Below are positions 1 to 10,876 of a stretch of DNA of 64,000 bases, piece by piece (positions within the stretch are counted from its first letter, which is position 1; each line of letters starts with the position of its first letter). Origin of the DNA: Trifolium pratense. Taxonomy: Eukaryota > Streptophyta > Magnoliopsida > Fabales > Fabaceae. The translations under genes and the position numbers were made by a program. Location: contig NC_060063.1 in assembly GCF_020283565.1 (NCBI RefSeq), positions 20,836,720-20,900,719 of the forward strand, given 5' to 3'. The notes below the pieces were generated by a model, which was not told where the DNA came from, made no database searches, and saw nothing but the letters and a program-made list of their open reading frames with translations.

Positions 1-503
1 GTTAAAAGCATGTTAAACATATTAAGAACCTTAGGAACGATTTCCATCAAGAAAATCCATTCCAAGCTAAAACGAAAAATGGGGTGGAGGAAGTTCGGGT
101 GAGGAGAAATCGACATTCTCCCCTTCCTCGGGTCACCCACGAATATGAAATCTACTCACTTACCTTAGATCGACGAACTCACGAAGATTGCTCCTCGAAT
201 CTCTCCTCCAAGCTTGCCCTAGCTCTCCTCTTCTCTTCCTTCTCTCTAGCTCTCTCCAAGAACAACCAAAAAGTGAGACTTTCTCTCACTTCAAGGGCTA
301 AATAGCGCCCCCCCTCACAAGTCCACAAGGCCCAATGGGCCTCAAGCCCAATTGGCTTGGCCCAATAACACGTTAACTCTCACTACTCGCTTAATAACTA
401 AAGTACTCGATAAATAACTCAAGTTATTAACTTAATTAAAATTCTACGTTAATAAAATATTTTAACACATAAAAATTAATAATTTGAAAATTGGGTCGTT
501 ACA
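1..503 (-). mobile_element. Ty3/gypsy LTR, 5' part, antisense, truncated by window edge
   Basis: The complement of the last bases (493-503) is the LTR start TGTAACGACCC. Most of 60-350 is the inverted match of the LTR at 1700-2020, including the pyrimidine-rich leader and a splice-donor-like AAGGTAAG (complement at about 160-167). The element ends exactly where exon 2 of the cysteine-rich gene copy resumes at 504 (GGTGG). The uninterrupted sequence in the second copy (10050 onward) shows this is an insertion. The rest of the element lies left of the window. Confidence 0.85.
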
Positions 504-557
504 GGTGGTGTTAATGATATCGTGAATTCATGCTTGAAATCTTGCAAAAACAAATAA
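504..557 (+). pseudogene. Exon 2 remnant of cysteine-rich secreted peptide gene (copy 1)
   Basis: Identical in sense to exon 2 of the copy at 9640-10104. It encodes the last residues including a C-x3-C pair and the TAA stop. Everything upstream has been separated by the antisense gypsy LTR that ends at 503, so the copy is dead. No promoter or signal peptide remains in the window. Confidence 0.75.
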
Positions 558-1328
558 AAATGTTACATCTGTAAATCAATGGTTTTAGGAAAAAAGTTGA
601 TATGAGAAATTCTATGTAGAATTGGTAAGGTATTGACGTTGTAATGAAATTTGATTACACAAATAATAAAATAATTTTATCTCATTATTATTCTCTCACA
701 TTGTGATATTTTGTTAAAAATTTGACAAAAGATACGATTGAACGTATGTGTAATTGTTTCTGACGTTTTAGTGCAAACATGATTAGTTTTTTGTAATTTT
801 TAATTATGTCGTAATAATGAGTATTATAATTAATTTTAAATATATATTTTTAGTGAAAACTCTTTTTTCACTTGTTCCTATATTATAGGTGTAAAAACAA
901 TTACAATCATCGTAAAGAATGAAATCCACCAAAAAATTTATAGTGGCTAATTTTAAAAAAATTATATAATTTTTATATTTAGATTATTTTAATTTGAATA
1001 AATGTTTTTCCATTATGGGTTGTCGTTTAATATGATTACGAAGAAAGTCAGCCATAATTTGTATAGGGGACTAAGTGATACAAGTATTTTAAAAATAAAA
1101 TTAGATATATAATTGTAGACCTGATAACCCATTATATTGATCGATTTTGTTTATGTGAAAATATTCTAAAGCATTCCTAATAAATTTGAATTTTTTGAAT
1201 TAGACTTAATTATTTAAAAAAAATTAAAGACGGATCATTGAATAAAATGCTTACATTCTTTCCATCAATTTATTGCTTAAAAAATTGGTATAAAATCTCT
1301 AACATCTAAGAAGAAATTTGAAAAAATT

Positions 1329-1593
1329 TGAAATCCTGTTCTCGGCAGGACAGATGTCATACACGATGTCTAGGACAACTGTGTAGATTGCCAGATGTCT
1401 CAGACAATTAGTTTGACAACTTGATCGCTGGATCAATTTAATTATATTGAAGTAAAATACTGAAAATAATAACGACACAAGTAATTGTTAACCCAGTTCA
1501 GTGCAAACCACACCTACTCTAGGGGATACCAATCCAGGAAGAGAAACTCACTACTCTGAATTAATACTTAGTCTTACAACGCATACCTAAACC
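1329..1593 (-). mobile_element. Antisense copia LTR fragment (copy 1)
   Basis: Contains the complement of the words AACTGGGTTAACA and CCTGGATTGGTATCCC, which are also found near the 3' end of the SIRE-like LTR at 36200-36260. The fragment starts with TGAAATCCTG (complement of an LTR end in CA) and continues after the gypsy insertion at 8449-8481. Confidence 0.75.
1589..1593. repeat. Target site duplication AAACC (left)
   Basis: AAACC at 1589-1593 and 8444-8448 bracket the gypsy element. Copy 2 at about 11138-11145 shows the unduplicated site AAACCTATTG. Confidence 0.95.
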
Positions 1594-3197
1594 TGTAACG
1601 ACCCAAATTTATTATTCACTATTTAAGTGTTTAATTATTTGGTGATGTGGTTTTTAAGTAAGATAGTAACTTTAAGTTATTTATCGAGAGTTTTAGTTAA
1701 CGCGCGAGTTAGTGAGACTTAATGCAAGTTGGGCCAAGCTATTTGGCTTGCGGCCCAATGGGCCTTGGCATGTGAGGGGCGCCCATATAGGGCAAGGTGG
1801 AGAGAGAAATATCATTATTTCTCTTGTTCTTGGGAAGTAGAGAGAAGGAAGAGAAGAGGAGAGCTAGGGCAAGAGCTTGGAGGAGGGATTCGAGGAGCAA
1901 TTTTCGTGAGTTCGTCGATCCAAGGTAAGAGAGTAGATTTCATATTCGTGGGTGACTCGAGGAAGGGGAGAATGTCGATTTCTCCTCACCCGAACTTCCT
2001 CCACCCCATTTTCGTTTTAGTTTTGGTTGGATTTTCTTAATGAAAATCGAATCTAAGGTTCATAACATGTTTAACATGCTTTTATCATGATGTATGAACG
2101 AATTTAATGGTTAAAAACGAAGTTTATGAATGATTAAACTCAAGAACTTTGTGTTCTTGAGAGTTTTGAGTAAAAGTGTTAAATCTCTACTTTTTCGTAG
2201 TAAAAATGGTAGATCGGTTAAATGAACTGTCCTTTTGTGTTTAGATATGTTTGTTACACTTGAATACAAACTCATTTGGGGTTTATAACATGAAAAATGT
2301 GATTGTTGATGTGAGAATATTCATGAAAACATACATGCATTCATGAATTGTTGTTGTATATTGGATATTCCAATAAAGACGAATATCGAATTATATTTAT
2401 CCGATAAAGACGAATATTAGAGGTGAGATACTCTAATAAAGACGATGGTACCACATGCATTAGATATGTCTAGGGGACATAGCATGAAGATTGTGGCATT
2501 AGATTGCATTAGGATATCTGTACATTATATGATATTTGATATGTGACACATATGTTTGGAGTTTGTGATAATTGTCTATGTGTGTTAGACTTGATGTTTG
2601 TGTTGATTGTCCGATGATTTTTAAATGTAATTGGCTCCAATATCTTTTGAATTATGATTGATATTTGGTTATAACCTTTCGTAGCTTATGATTGAATGAG
2701 ATTAATGATGTATGCTTGTAAATGAAGAATATGCATGAATGATGGTGATGTATATGTATAATGTATGATTACGCATGTTTTTATGAAGAAGTGTTTAAGT
2801 ACCATTTACTTACACTTGTATATTTTGAGTATGTTATCTAACTCTCTTTTATGTGTTATGTGCTGGACCGTTGGGGGTCCAGATTCACAGGTTTTGTGGT
2901 TATCGATGTCAAGTCGTCGGTGAAGCTCTGCTCTGATTGTGACACGGGAAAGGGTTTTATATTGTATATAAAGTCTATTGTCTAGGTTGTTTTGTATAAT
3001 CAATAAATATATTATTTGATTCGAAGATTTGTATAAACAAACATTTTTACTAATTAACTACATTAGTATTATTTTGATTGAAGAGTGTAATGCTCGAACC
3101 ATGACTTTTATAATAATAAACTTTGATTTTCCGCCGCATATTTTGAAAAAGATTTATCATGGTAGAATTTTAGTAAATAATGGGTTTGGGTGTTACA
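1594..3197 (+). repeat. 5' LTR of gypsy element (1604 bp)
   Basis: Starts TGTAACGACC and ends GTGTTACA. It has a GA-rich leader, a splice-donor-like AAGGTAAGA at about 1922-1930 and the hairpin array at 2359-2438. It is 36 bases longer than the 3' copy because the 3' copy lost a segment equivalent to about 2767-2802. Confidence 0.93.
2359..2438 (+). repeat. Hairpin array in 5' LTR
   Basis: Three hairpins are separated by AAAGACGA. Arms are TATTGGA/TCCAATA (2359-2375), TATCGAA/TCCGATA (2384-2406, one mismatch) and TATTAGAG/CTCTAATA (2415-2438). The array is followed by GGTACCACATGCATTAGATA, the anchor seen after the arrays of the related LTRs. Confidence 0.85.
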
Positions 3198-3199
3198 AT

Positions 3200-3211
3200 T
3201 GGTATCAGAGC
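3200..3211 (+). other. Primer binding site, tRNA-iMet
   Basis: TGGTATCAGAGC lies two bases inside the end of the 5' LTR. It is the standard plant tRNA-iMet priming sequence for minus-strand synthesis. Confidence 0.93.
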
Positions 3212-3510
3212 CCCGTTGTCTTCGGACTGTGTGGGTTATGTGTCGATCAGAGCAGGTCTGTGCAGTCAGACCAAGTGAGTATTGTGTGTCAGTCGTGTTT
3301 GTCTAACGATTTTGGTGGTGTTTGTTTTGTGAAATCATTCATGTTGTTCGTTTAGGAACTATGAGTGATGTGAATTGGATTAGATTATCCATTCTTTTTG
3401 TGAGTAGTTGTGTGAGTATTATACTTCTATGTTTATAATAGTTGTATATGCTTAGAGTTTAACCTTTGTGTCGTTTAAACTTGGTTGATTGATGCTTATT
3501 TGCTAATTGT

Positions 3511-3630
3511 TGATGATCCGGCATGATATAAAACTGCATGTGATGATCCGGCATGATATAAAACTGCATGTGATGATCCGGCATGATATAAAACTGCATG
3601 TGACGATCCGGCATGATATAAAACTGTATG
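3511..3630 (+). repeat. Four 30-bp tandem repeats
   Basis: Four exact 30-base periods; units 1-3 are identical and unit 4 has two changes. Each contains GATCCGGCATGATATAAAAC. The word GATATAAAACTG also occurs, in the antisense direction, in the LTR hairpin array at 49837-50044. It lies in the untranslated leader of the gypsy element. Confidence 0.95.
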
Positions 3631-6600
3631 TGGTAATGATTTGAAATAATTTTAAAAACTAATATTATTTCTTGAAGATTTTGGTGAAAATATAGAGTTA
3701 TTTTCTTTTGGGTAAGTGAAAATTAAATTTCCAAAATAGTGAGAAGAATAGGATGTTAGTATATTCTAGTATGTGGTTGATATATGTTTTGTTTATAACA
3801 TGTACTTGACTAATACTAGGAACTTGAATTACTATAAATTTTATGAGTAAAAATGTGAAGGTCTCACGATTCTATGTTTTGATTGTTGATGCATGATTCT
3901 AATTGTACTTTCAAGTATATAATGATGTATATGCTTGATGTTTTGGATTTTATGGATCAGTGAGTCGAGAAAACGAGAGTTTAGTGAGCATAAGTTCAAA
4001 ACCGTAGCAGAGCACCCAGATTTTTGGATGTGCTCGCTAGGCGAAGAATGAACCTCGCTGAGTCTCGCTAAGTCTTTCTAAATCCTGTGAATGTTTTTGA
4101 CTTATCTCGCCGGGAGCTCGCTAGCTTTTTCTAAGCGAGGGAGCCAGACAAGAATCTTATTTTTGTTGATGTCTTATCCTAAGTTGATTGAATGTGAGAT
4201 TTTTGTCTTCTTGTGTTTGTTAGGACCAGAATAAATGTGAATATGAATTGTTGCTATGCAATATTCATTTTTCTTGTGTTGTTTGATTTCCTAACTTTGA
4301 AAAGTGAGGGAAGTATAGGTTACTTGGATGCTTGCATGAATTTGTGTTAGTGTTTAGGTATCGTGGGTTGGGTTTTGTCCCTGTATGCGACATGCGTGTA
4401 AACGATGTCAATACTAGTTTCTTCTTTTGGGAAGAATATGTTTAGAGACGATAGAACCGTTAGGTGTGAGCACCAGAAGTTCTAGTGGAAGAGTGTAGGT
4501 GGGTTTGAGATAAGTGGGGGAGAAGGTTATATCCCTCCGAGATGTTTCGAACGTGAGAAGATGAGATGAGTATAGATGTTCTTGAAGCGGAATATTCAGG
4601 AGTTGGTGACGTTGTTCGAAGTGGAATGAATGGGAGCAACGAGTTGTGAGAAACTACTAGAAGAGAAGTTATCGGACCAAGTGTTTCGCCGCAGGGACGT
4701 TAGTGAGATTGGCTAAGTGAGATGAAGAGTATTCGGAACGGTTGGAGATCGTGTGTTGCACTAAAAGTATGGAGGCGTGTTTTGTGGACCAAAGTTGAAG
4801 TGCCTGTTTGATCGAAAGGAGTCAAATATGAAGAAGAGGGGGTGATTAAGATTCTTGAGGAGGTGATGATTTTGAAGTAAGTTGTCATCCAAGTGGATCG
4901 GATGTTGTACCGGATTCTTGAGTAAGAAGTTTTATGTGAGCCGTGCATATGGTAGTAGGTTGAATTGGTGGAACAATTTGGAGTTCTAAGTCTAGTGTGT
5001 GAAGTGAATTTCAGAAGAGATTTGAGAAACTTAGAGAAAGAGATGTGAAGATTAGTGAACTGTTGGTGTTAATTAATCGATGAAGGGAAGTAGGTTTTAA
5101 AGTAGATGAGGATGGAATTAGGAGATATTATAATAGGATTGATATGCTTGTTGAATCGTTGAAAGTAAAATTGTATGAATAATCGAGTTTATTCGAAGAT
5201 GGAAGTAGGATAACGATTCGAAGGATTTTGTGAGAGACTTGTCGAAGAAAGAGTAATTGGATTTGGATAATGACCGGACAATTGATGTCACATGTTGAAC
5301 GAGAACGTAGAGTCTTGGAAGTTGAGATGAAGCTAAGTGAGTAGTAACATTTTAGAATGATTAGAATTAAGAAAGTTAGCCGTTGAAGAACGTGCAGAGA
5401 ATGAGTAATAGGAGGTCATGTTGGAAGTGACTTGTGTTAGGTGAGAGTTGCGAAAAGGATTACCGCACATGTGAGTAGATGTTGTGTTTGAGCACATATA
5501 GTAAGGAGTTAAAGGCGATGCCTAAGGTAAGTGTCGGAGAGCATTTTGTAGTGCCCACAAGATAAGAGTGAGTAAGTATTTACTAGGAAATTTGAATTCA
5601 TGGAATGGAAGAGTCGGTAGAGACTAGTGTTGTTAGATGCATCGTGGATGTTGATGTAGTATGGTCACAATCGGTGACAATGAAGTAAAGGATTTTAAAT
5701 TGTTTCATCGTGGATGATGAAACGGTAGTGATTTGGTGTATAACTTAAAATGTATTTTTGGACGAGAATTTTTGGAAATTTTCTAGAGATGTCATATTGG
5801 GAGTAGACAAGGAGTCATTAGTAAGAATACTAAGACGGAAGTTGATTAGAATTTAATGGATAGAATTAGATCGTATGGCGAATATTTAGAGCTTTGTAGA
5901 TTAAATTCAAGAGTTTGATTTTGGTATCGAATGTACTAAGGAGGAGTTTATAGATAGCTATTCATAGAGAGATGATGATTGGTAGAGGTCGGAGGTGAAT
6001 AAGAAACCGATGAGTGAATAAACGGAGAAGAGTATGCTTGTTGCAATGCAAGATGATGAGGAACATGGATAGATGGATTCCGGGAGAATTGAAGATGTCA
6101 TTTTGGAATCAACGAGATAGAAGTTATGATTGTTTGGAGAACCAATTTTAGGCAGTGGTCTAATTTGGAAGTAGCGAATTACTAAGGGATTAAGGAGAAG
6201 TGGTATTGGAAAATGTTTGGATTAAGGAATGCAAAGGTTGGTTAAGAGATTACTTGGGAACATAATAGTCGTATTTGGATTCGACTCAATGATTGGAGAT
6301 ATGTGAGAAAAAGAATTTGACGGTTAGAGATAGTAGTTTTTAGCATGTGTCAATGAAGTTTGAGAATGTTGGTCATCAAGTGATTGTTGGAATTGAACTA
6401 TCAAGTGATATGTTTGGAATAAGACCCGATATGAATAAGTGATGTAACACGGGTAAGTGATTCATGAGGGAGTCAGAGACTTATAGGATTTGTGGAGTTG
6501 TGGAAGTATTCCACGGAAGTATCTTTCGGAGAGTGTTCGATTGGTTGTACCTGTTTTGGGGTACAGTTGTGAGTGCCGTAGAATGTGAGTCTGTGAATAT

Positions 6601-6862
6601 TTCGTGCGAAGTTGATGTTTTAGCGGTTTGCTAAGAATGGTTTATGCCGATATCATGATTGTTGACTATCTATCGTCAAATTGAGGAATTGGCCGTCCTT
6701 GATCTCTTGTTGATAAATAGACAAAAATTGTGTTGGATGAGATAAACTAATTTTGTCAAACTTGGTAATGTGTAGCATTTTGAGCGTTTCTTTGGAGGGT
6801 CGGATACAGGAGTTATCCGGAGTTGTTTTAGTCGCGTAATTTTCGAGGGCGAAAATCTTCTA
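3631..6862 (+). other. Non-coding interior of gypsy element
   Basis: No supportable coding region is present. It contains a block of CTCGCTAAG / GGCGAAG words at about 4030-4145. Parts of the interior match that of the element at 11449-14439, for example the string starting GGACGAGAATTTTTGG at about 5760, and the last 200 bases. Confidence 0.8.
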
Positions 6863-6875
6863 AGTAGGGGAGAGT
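6863..6875 (+). other. Polypurine tract
   Basis: AGTAGGGGAGAGT lies immediately before the 3' LTR start TGTAACGACC, the expected plus-strand primer position. Confidence 0.8.
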
Positions 6876-8443
6876 TGTAACGACCCAAATTTATTATTCA
6901 CTATTTAAGTGTTTAATTATTTGGTGATGTGGTTTTTAAGTAAGATAGTAACTTTAAGTTATTTATCGAGAGTTTTAGTTAACGCGCGAGTTAGTGAGAC
7001 TTAACGCAAGTTGGGCCAAGCTATTGGGCTTGAGGCCCGATGGGCCTTGGCATGTGAGGGGCGCCCATATAGGGCAAGGTAGAGAGAGAAATATCATTAT
7101 TTCTCTTGTTCTTGGGAAGTAGAGAGAAGGAAGAGAAGAGGAGAGCTAGGGCAAGAGCTTGGAGGAGGGATTCGAGGAGCAATCTTCGTGAGTTCGTCGA
7201 TCCAAGGTAAGAGAGTAGATTTCATATTCTTGGGTGACTCGAGGAAGGGGAGAATGTCGATTTCTGCTCACCCGAACTTCCTCCACCCCATTTTCGTTTT
7301 AGTTTTGGTTGGATTTTCTTAATGAAAATCGAATCTAAGGTTCATAACATGTTTAACATGCTTTTATCATGATGTATGAACGAATTTAATGGTTAAAAAC
7401 GAAGTTTATGAATGATTAAACTCAAGAACTTTGTGTTCTTGAGAGTTTTGAGTAAAAGTGTTAAATCTCTACTTTTTCGTAGTAAAAATTGTAGATCGGT
7501 GAAATGAACCGTCCTTTTGTGTTTAGATATGTTTGTTACACTTGAATACAAACTCATTTGGGGTTTATAACATAAAAAATGTGATTGTTGATGTGAGAAT
7601 ATTCATGAAAACATACATGCATTCATGAATTGTTGTTGTATATTGGATATTCCAATAAAGACGGATATCGGAATATATTTATCCGATAAAGACGAATATT
7701 AGAGGTGAGATACTCTAATAAAGACGATGGTACCACATGCATTAGATATGTCTAGGGGACATAGCATGAAGATTGTGGCATTAGATTGCATTAGGATATG
7801 TGTACATTAATTGATATTTGATATGTGACATATATGTTTGGAGTTTGTGATAATTGTCTATGTGTGTTAGACTTGATGTATGTGTTGATTGTCTGATGAT
7901 TTTTAAATGTAATTGGCTCCAATATCTTGTGAATTATGATTGATATTTGGTTATAACATTTCGTAGCTTATGATTGAATGAGATTAATGATGTATGCTTG
8001 TAAATGAAGAATATGCATGAATGATGGTGATGTATATGTATAATGTACCATTTACTTACACTTGTATATTTTGAGTATGTTATCTAACTCTCTTTTATGT
8101 GTTATGTGCTGGACCGTTGGGGGTCCAGATTCACAGGTTTTGTGGTTATCGATGTCAAGTCGTCGGTGAAGCTCTGCTCTGATTGTGACACGGGAAAGGG
8201 TTTTATATTGTATATAAAGTCTATTGTCTAGGTTGTTTTGTATAATCAATAAATATATTTTTTGATTCGAAGATTTGTATAAACAAACATTTTTACTAAT
8301 TAACTACATTAGTATTATTTTGATTGAAGAGTGTAATGCTCGAACCATGACTTTTATAATAATAAACTTTGATTTTCCGCCGCGTATTTTGAAAAAGATT
8401 TATCATGGTAGAATTTTAGTAAAAAATGGGTTTGGGTGTTACA
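6876..8443 (+). repeat. 3' LTR of gypsy element (1568 bp)
   Basis: Matches 1594-3197 apart from scattered substitutions and a 36-base deletion at about 8046. Its hairpin array lies at 7641-7720. Here the second hairpin is perfect (TATCGGA/TCCGATA), whereas the 5' LTR has a mismatch. Ends GTGTTACA followed by TSD AAACC (8444-8448). Confidence 0.93.
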
Positions 8444-8448
8444 AAACC

Positions 8449-8812
8449 TATTGATATGTATGCCTTTTCTTAATCCTAGTGGTTTGGGACCAGACCCACA
8501 GGTTATGCATTTTTAGCTGTTCAAGTGTTGGTGAAGCTCCTCTCTGATTGCGACATGGGAAAAAGGGGTTTTACGTGTATATAAAGTCTACTTATTTAGG
8601 TTGTTTTGTATATTTAAAGAGTACAATATTTGATTCAATAATTTCTATAAACATGGTTTTACTAAATTAAATACAATAGTATTATTTTTGTAAAGAAGAT
8701 TGTAATACCTAGAACCAATGTTTATAAATAACTTTCAATTTTTCCGTTGCGTATTTCTGAAAAAGAGTTAATAAAGGTAGAATCTCTACAATAATGGGTT
8801 TGGGTGTTACAC
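8449..8812 (+). repeat. Tandem unit copy 1 (right end): copia LTR stub joined to gypsy LTR 3' fragment
   Basis: 8449-8481 continues the antisense copia LTR. At 8482 it switches to a divergent 3' end of a gypsy LTR (about 330 bases), ending GGTTTGGGTGTTACA at 8812. The same junction occurs at 11174/11175, so it pre-dates or created the tandem duplication. In copy 3 the copia LTR continues instead (26010 onward), which marks 8481/8482 as the recombination joint. Confidence 0.85.
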
Positions 8813-9639
8813 ACATTGCTATCATTTCAATTATGATAATGATCATAAATTTATCATGGTCCATCCATTAGCGTTGTAGAACCATATCCTTTTACGAGAC
8901 AATCTTCTCTTTCTCAATTTGTTCTACATTATCAATTAGTAGATCATCCTAGTAGGCAATAAACATATAATTAGAGACACTAGGAAACTCATGTCGACCT
9001 CCGTTCAACTTTTTAGTGCTTCTTGATTTCGTGTTTCTCAAGAGAAATCACTAACAGGGCGCTTTCCATCTTTTTATAAGTATCAGGATTGGCCCCGAAA
9101 ATTTGGAAGCCCAACCACAAATGTTAAAAACGAACTCTTAATAAAAAAATGTAAAAACTTTAAAAAAGAATTATCCTTATCTAAATGGTAAATAAAATCA
9201 ATAACATAAAAAAAAAAAGAGTCATATTTGTATCGAACATAAATAAAATATGCTTATTCTAATGAAAGACATATTAAAAGATATAACTGAGCCACCATTA
9301 AAAAAAAACTAAAAATATCACCGAATATATAGGTTTTGAATTACATGTTGAAGGGTTGGGTATGATTTCTATCAACCTTTTAGAAAGAAACTATTTTTTC
9401 TTTACTAAGAAACTATAAAAACATCGGTTTATGGATGTATTATTTATTAACCTTGTTTAGATTATACTCTTCTTCATTTGTTTCACAAATTTGTTACAAA
9501 ATCAATTTTGTTAAGTCCATTATATTTATTATATATAAATGTACATTTATGTCCATGCTTATAAATTGAGGTTGTTTTATTCAATTTTTATTATCAAATC
9601 AAATTTAGCATAAAATATCAAAATTAACATCGAAGAATT
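8813..9639 (+). other. Tandem unit copy 2, upstream flank of cysteine-rich gene
   Basis: 8813-9310 matches 17930-18425. No coding region is visible. A TATA-like TATAAATTG lies at about 9559, roughly 80 bases before the ATG at 9640, suitably placed as the promoter of the following gene. Confidence 0.6.
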
Positions 9640-10104
9640 ATGAAAATGTGTGAGAAGAAAAAGATTGTTTCAATATGGGTGATGATAATGTTAGTTATGG
9701 CACACGCTGATAATTCTCCTCACCTCCATCACAACCTAGTTCACCTATTTCACCAACTGGTCGAATCGCTTGTCTTGCCAAATGTGCTTTTAAATGTAAA
9801 GGCTTCAAAACAAGAATTTCATTATATGCAGGTTGTGTTGCTGCATGTACATTATTGAAATGTCATAAAGTATTGTCAAAAGTTACTTATGATTGTGCAA
9901 CTAATTGTTCGATGTCCAAGACCTTTAACATAAACACTGGTACATATACTTATACTTTTGTCTCTTATATTTTTATAAGAATAATCTTATCAATAATGAT
10001 TGCCTTATTTAACTGTGCTTCTTACAATAAATGTCTTTTTTGCAGATGCCGGTGGTGTTAATGATATCGTGAATTCATGCTTGAAATCTTGCAAAAACAA
10101 ATAA
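9640..10104 (+). pseudogene. Cysteine-rich secreted peptide gene, frameshifted (copy 2)
   Basis: Frame 1 from ATG 9640 gives an N-terminus that looks like a signal peptide: a basic start, then a hydrophobic stretch ending near MAHA. About 25 codons in, the reading frame is lost, consistent with a one-base deletion near 9720-9730. The downstream frame then encodes repeated C-x3-C pairs (at least seven cysteines up to 9939). A GT...TTTTTGCAG intron occupies 9940-10045. Exon 2 (10046-10104) adds another C-x3-C pair and the TAA. Such small CXXXC-rich secreted proteins resemble plant thionin-like or defence peptides, but I cannot assign a family. A TATA-like box lies at about 9559. The other two copies in the tandem array are interrupted (504-557) or deleted (near 18430). 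Confidence 0.65.
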
Positions 10105-10876
10105 AAATGTTACATCTGTAAATCAATGGTTTTAGGAAAAAAGTTGATATGAGAAATTCTATGTGGAATTGGTAAGGTACTGACGTTGTAATAAAATTTG
10201 ATTACACAAATAATAAAATAATTTTATCTCATTATTATTCTCTCACATTGTGATATTTTGTTAAAAAATTGACAAAAGATACGATTGAACGTATGTGTAA
10301 TTGTTTCTGACGTTTTAGAGCAAACATGATTAGTTTTTTGTAATTTTTAATTATGTCGTAATAATGAGGATTATAATTAATTTTAAATATATATTTTTAG
10401 TGAAAACTCTTTTTTCACTTGTTCCTATATTATAGGTGTAAAAACAATTACAATCATCGTAAAGAATGAAATCCACAAAAAAATTTATAGTGGCTAATTT
10501 TAAAAAAATTATATAATTTTTATATTTAGATTATTTTAATTTGAATAAATGTTTTTCCATTATGGGTTGTCGTTTAATATGATTACGAAGAAAGTCAGCC
10601 ATAATTTGTATAGGGGACTAAGTGATACAAGTATTTTAAAAATAAAATTAGATATATAATTGTAGACCTGATAACCCATTATATTGATCGATTTTGTTTA
10701 TGTGAAAATATTCTAAAGCATTCCTAAAAAAATTTGAATTTTTTGAATTAGACTTAATTATTTAAAAAAAATTAAAGACGGATCATTGAATAAAATGCGT
10801 ACATTCTTTCCATCAATTTATTGCTTAAAAAATTGGTATAAAATCTCTGACATCTAAGAAGAAATTTGAAAAAATT
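10105..10876 (+). other. Tandem unit copy 2, gene 3' flank
   Basis: Matches 558-1328 and 18465-18981. AT-rich and no ORF of note. It shows the empty site (GACTTAATTATT at about 10750) for the Harbinger insertion found in copy 3. Confidence 0.8.

Larger units (their letters stand above)
504..1593 (+). repeat. Tandem unit copy 1 (left part)
   Basis: Near-identical to 10050-11145, and its right half matches 18465-18981 plus 25599-25990. Holds the exon 2 remnant, about 770 bases of AT-rich DNA without a recognisable gene, and from 1329 the start of an antisense copia LTR. It is cut at 1593 by the gypsy element and continues at 8449. Confidence 0.9.
1594..8443 (+). mobile_element. Complete but non-coding Ty3/gypsy LTR retrotransposon
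   Basis: Two LTRs (1594-3197 and 6876-8443) begin TGTAACGACCC and end GGGTGTTACA. A tRNA-iMet primer site lies directly inside the left LTR and a purine tract directly before the right one, and a 5 bp duplication (AAACC) flanks the element. The 3.7 kb interior has no ORF longer than about 80 codons and no gag or pol motif that I can see. It still ends with the gypsy-typical string around TTTCGAGGGCGAAAATCTTC. It is either a fully decayed chromovirus or a non-autonomous (LARD-like) derivative mobilised in trans. The LTRs differ by scattered substitutions and one 36-base deletion, so the insertion is not recent. Confidence 0.92.

Noticed and set aside
1729..2040. 103-residue open frame in the gypsy LTR leader
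   Set aside because: Frame not kept in the 3' LTR copy or in related LTRs; it spans the donor-like site and reads as GA-rich leader.
3200..3211. Possible tRNA gene at TGGTATCAGAGC strings
   Set aside because: Only the 3' complement of tRNA-iMet is present, adjacent to LTR ends; these are primer sites.
3511..3630. CRISPR-like array
   Set aside because: Four head-to-tail 30-bp units with no spacers, in a eukaryotic retrotransposon.
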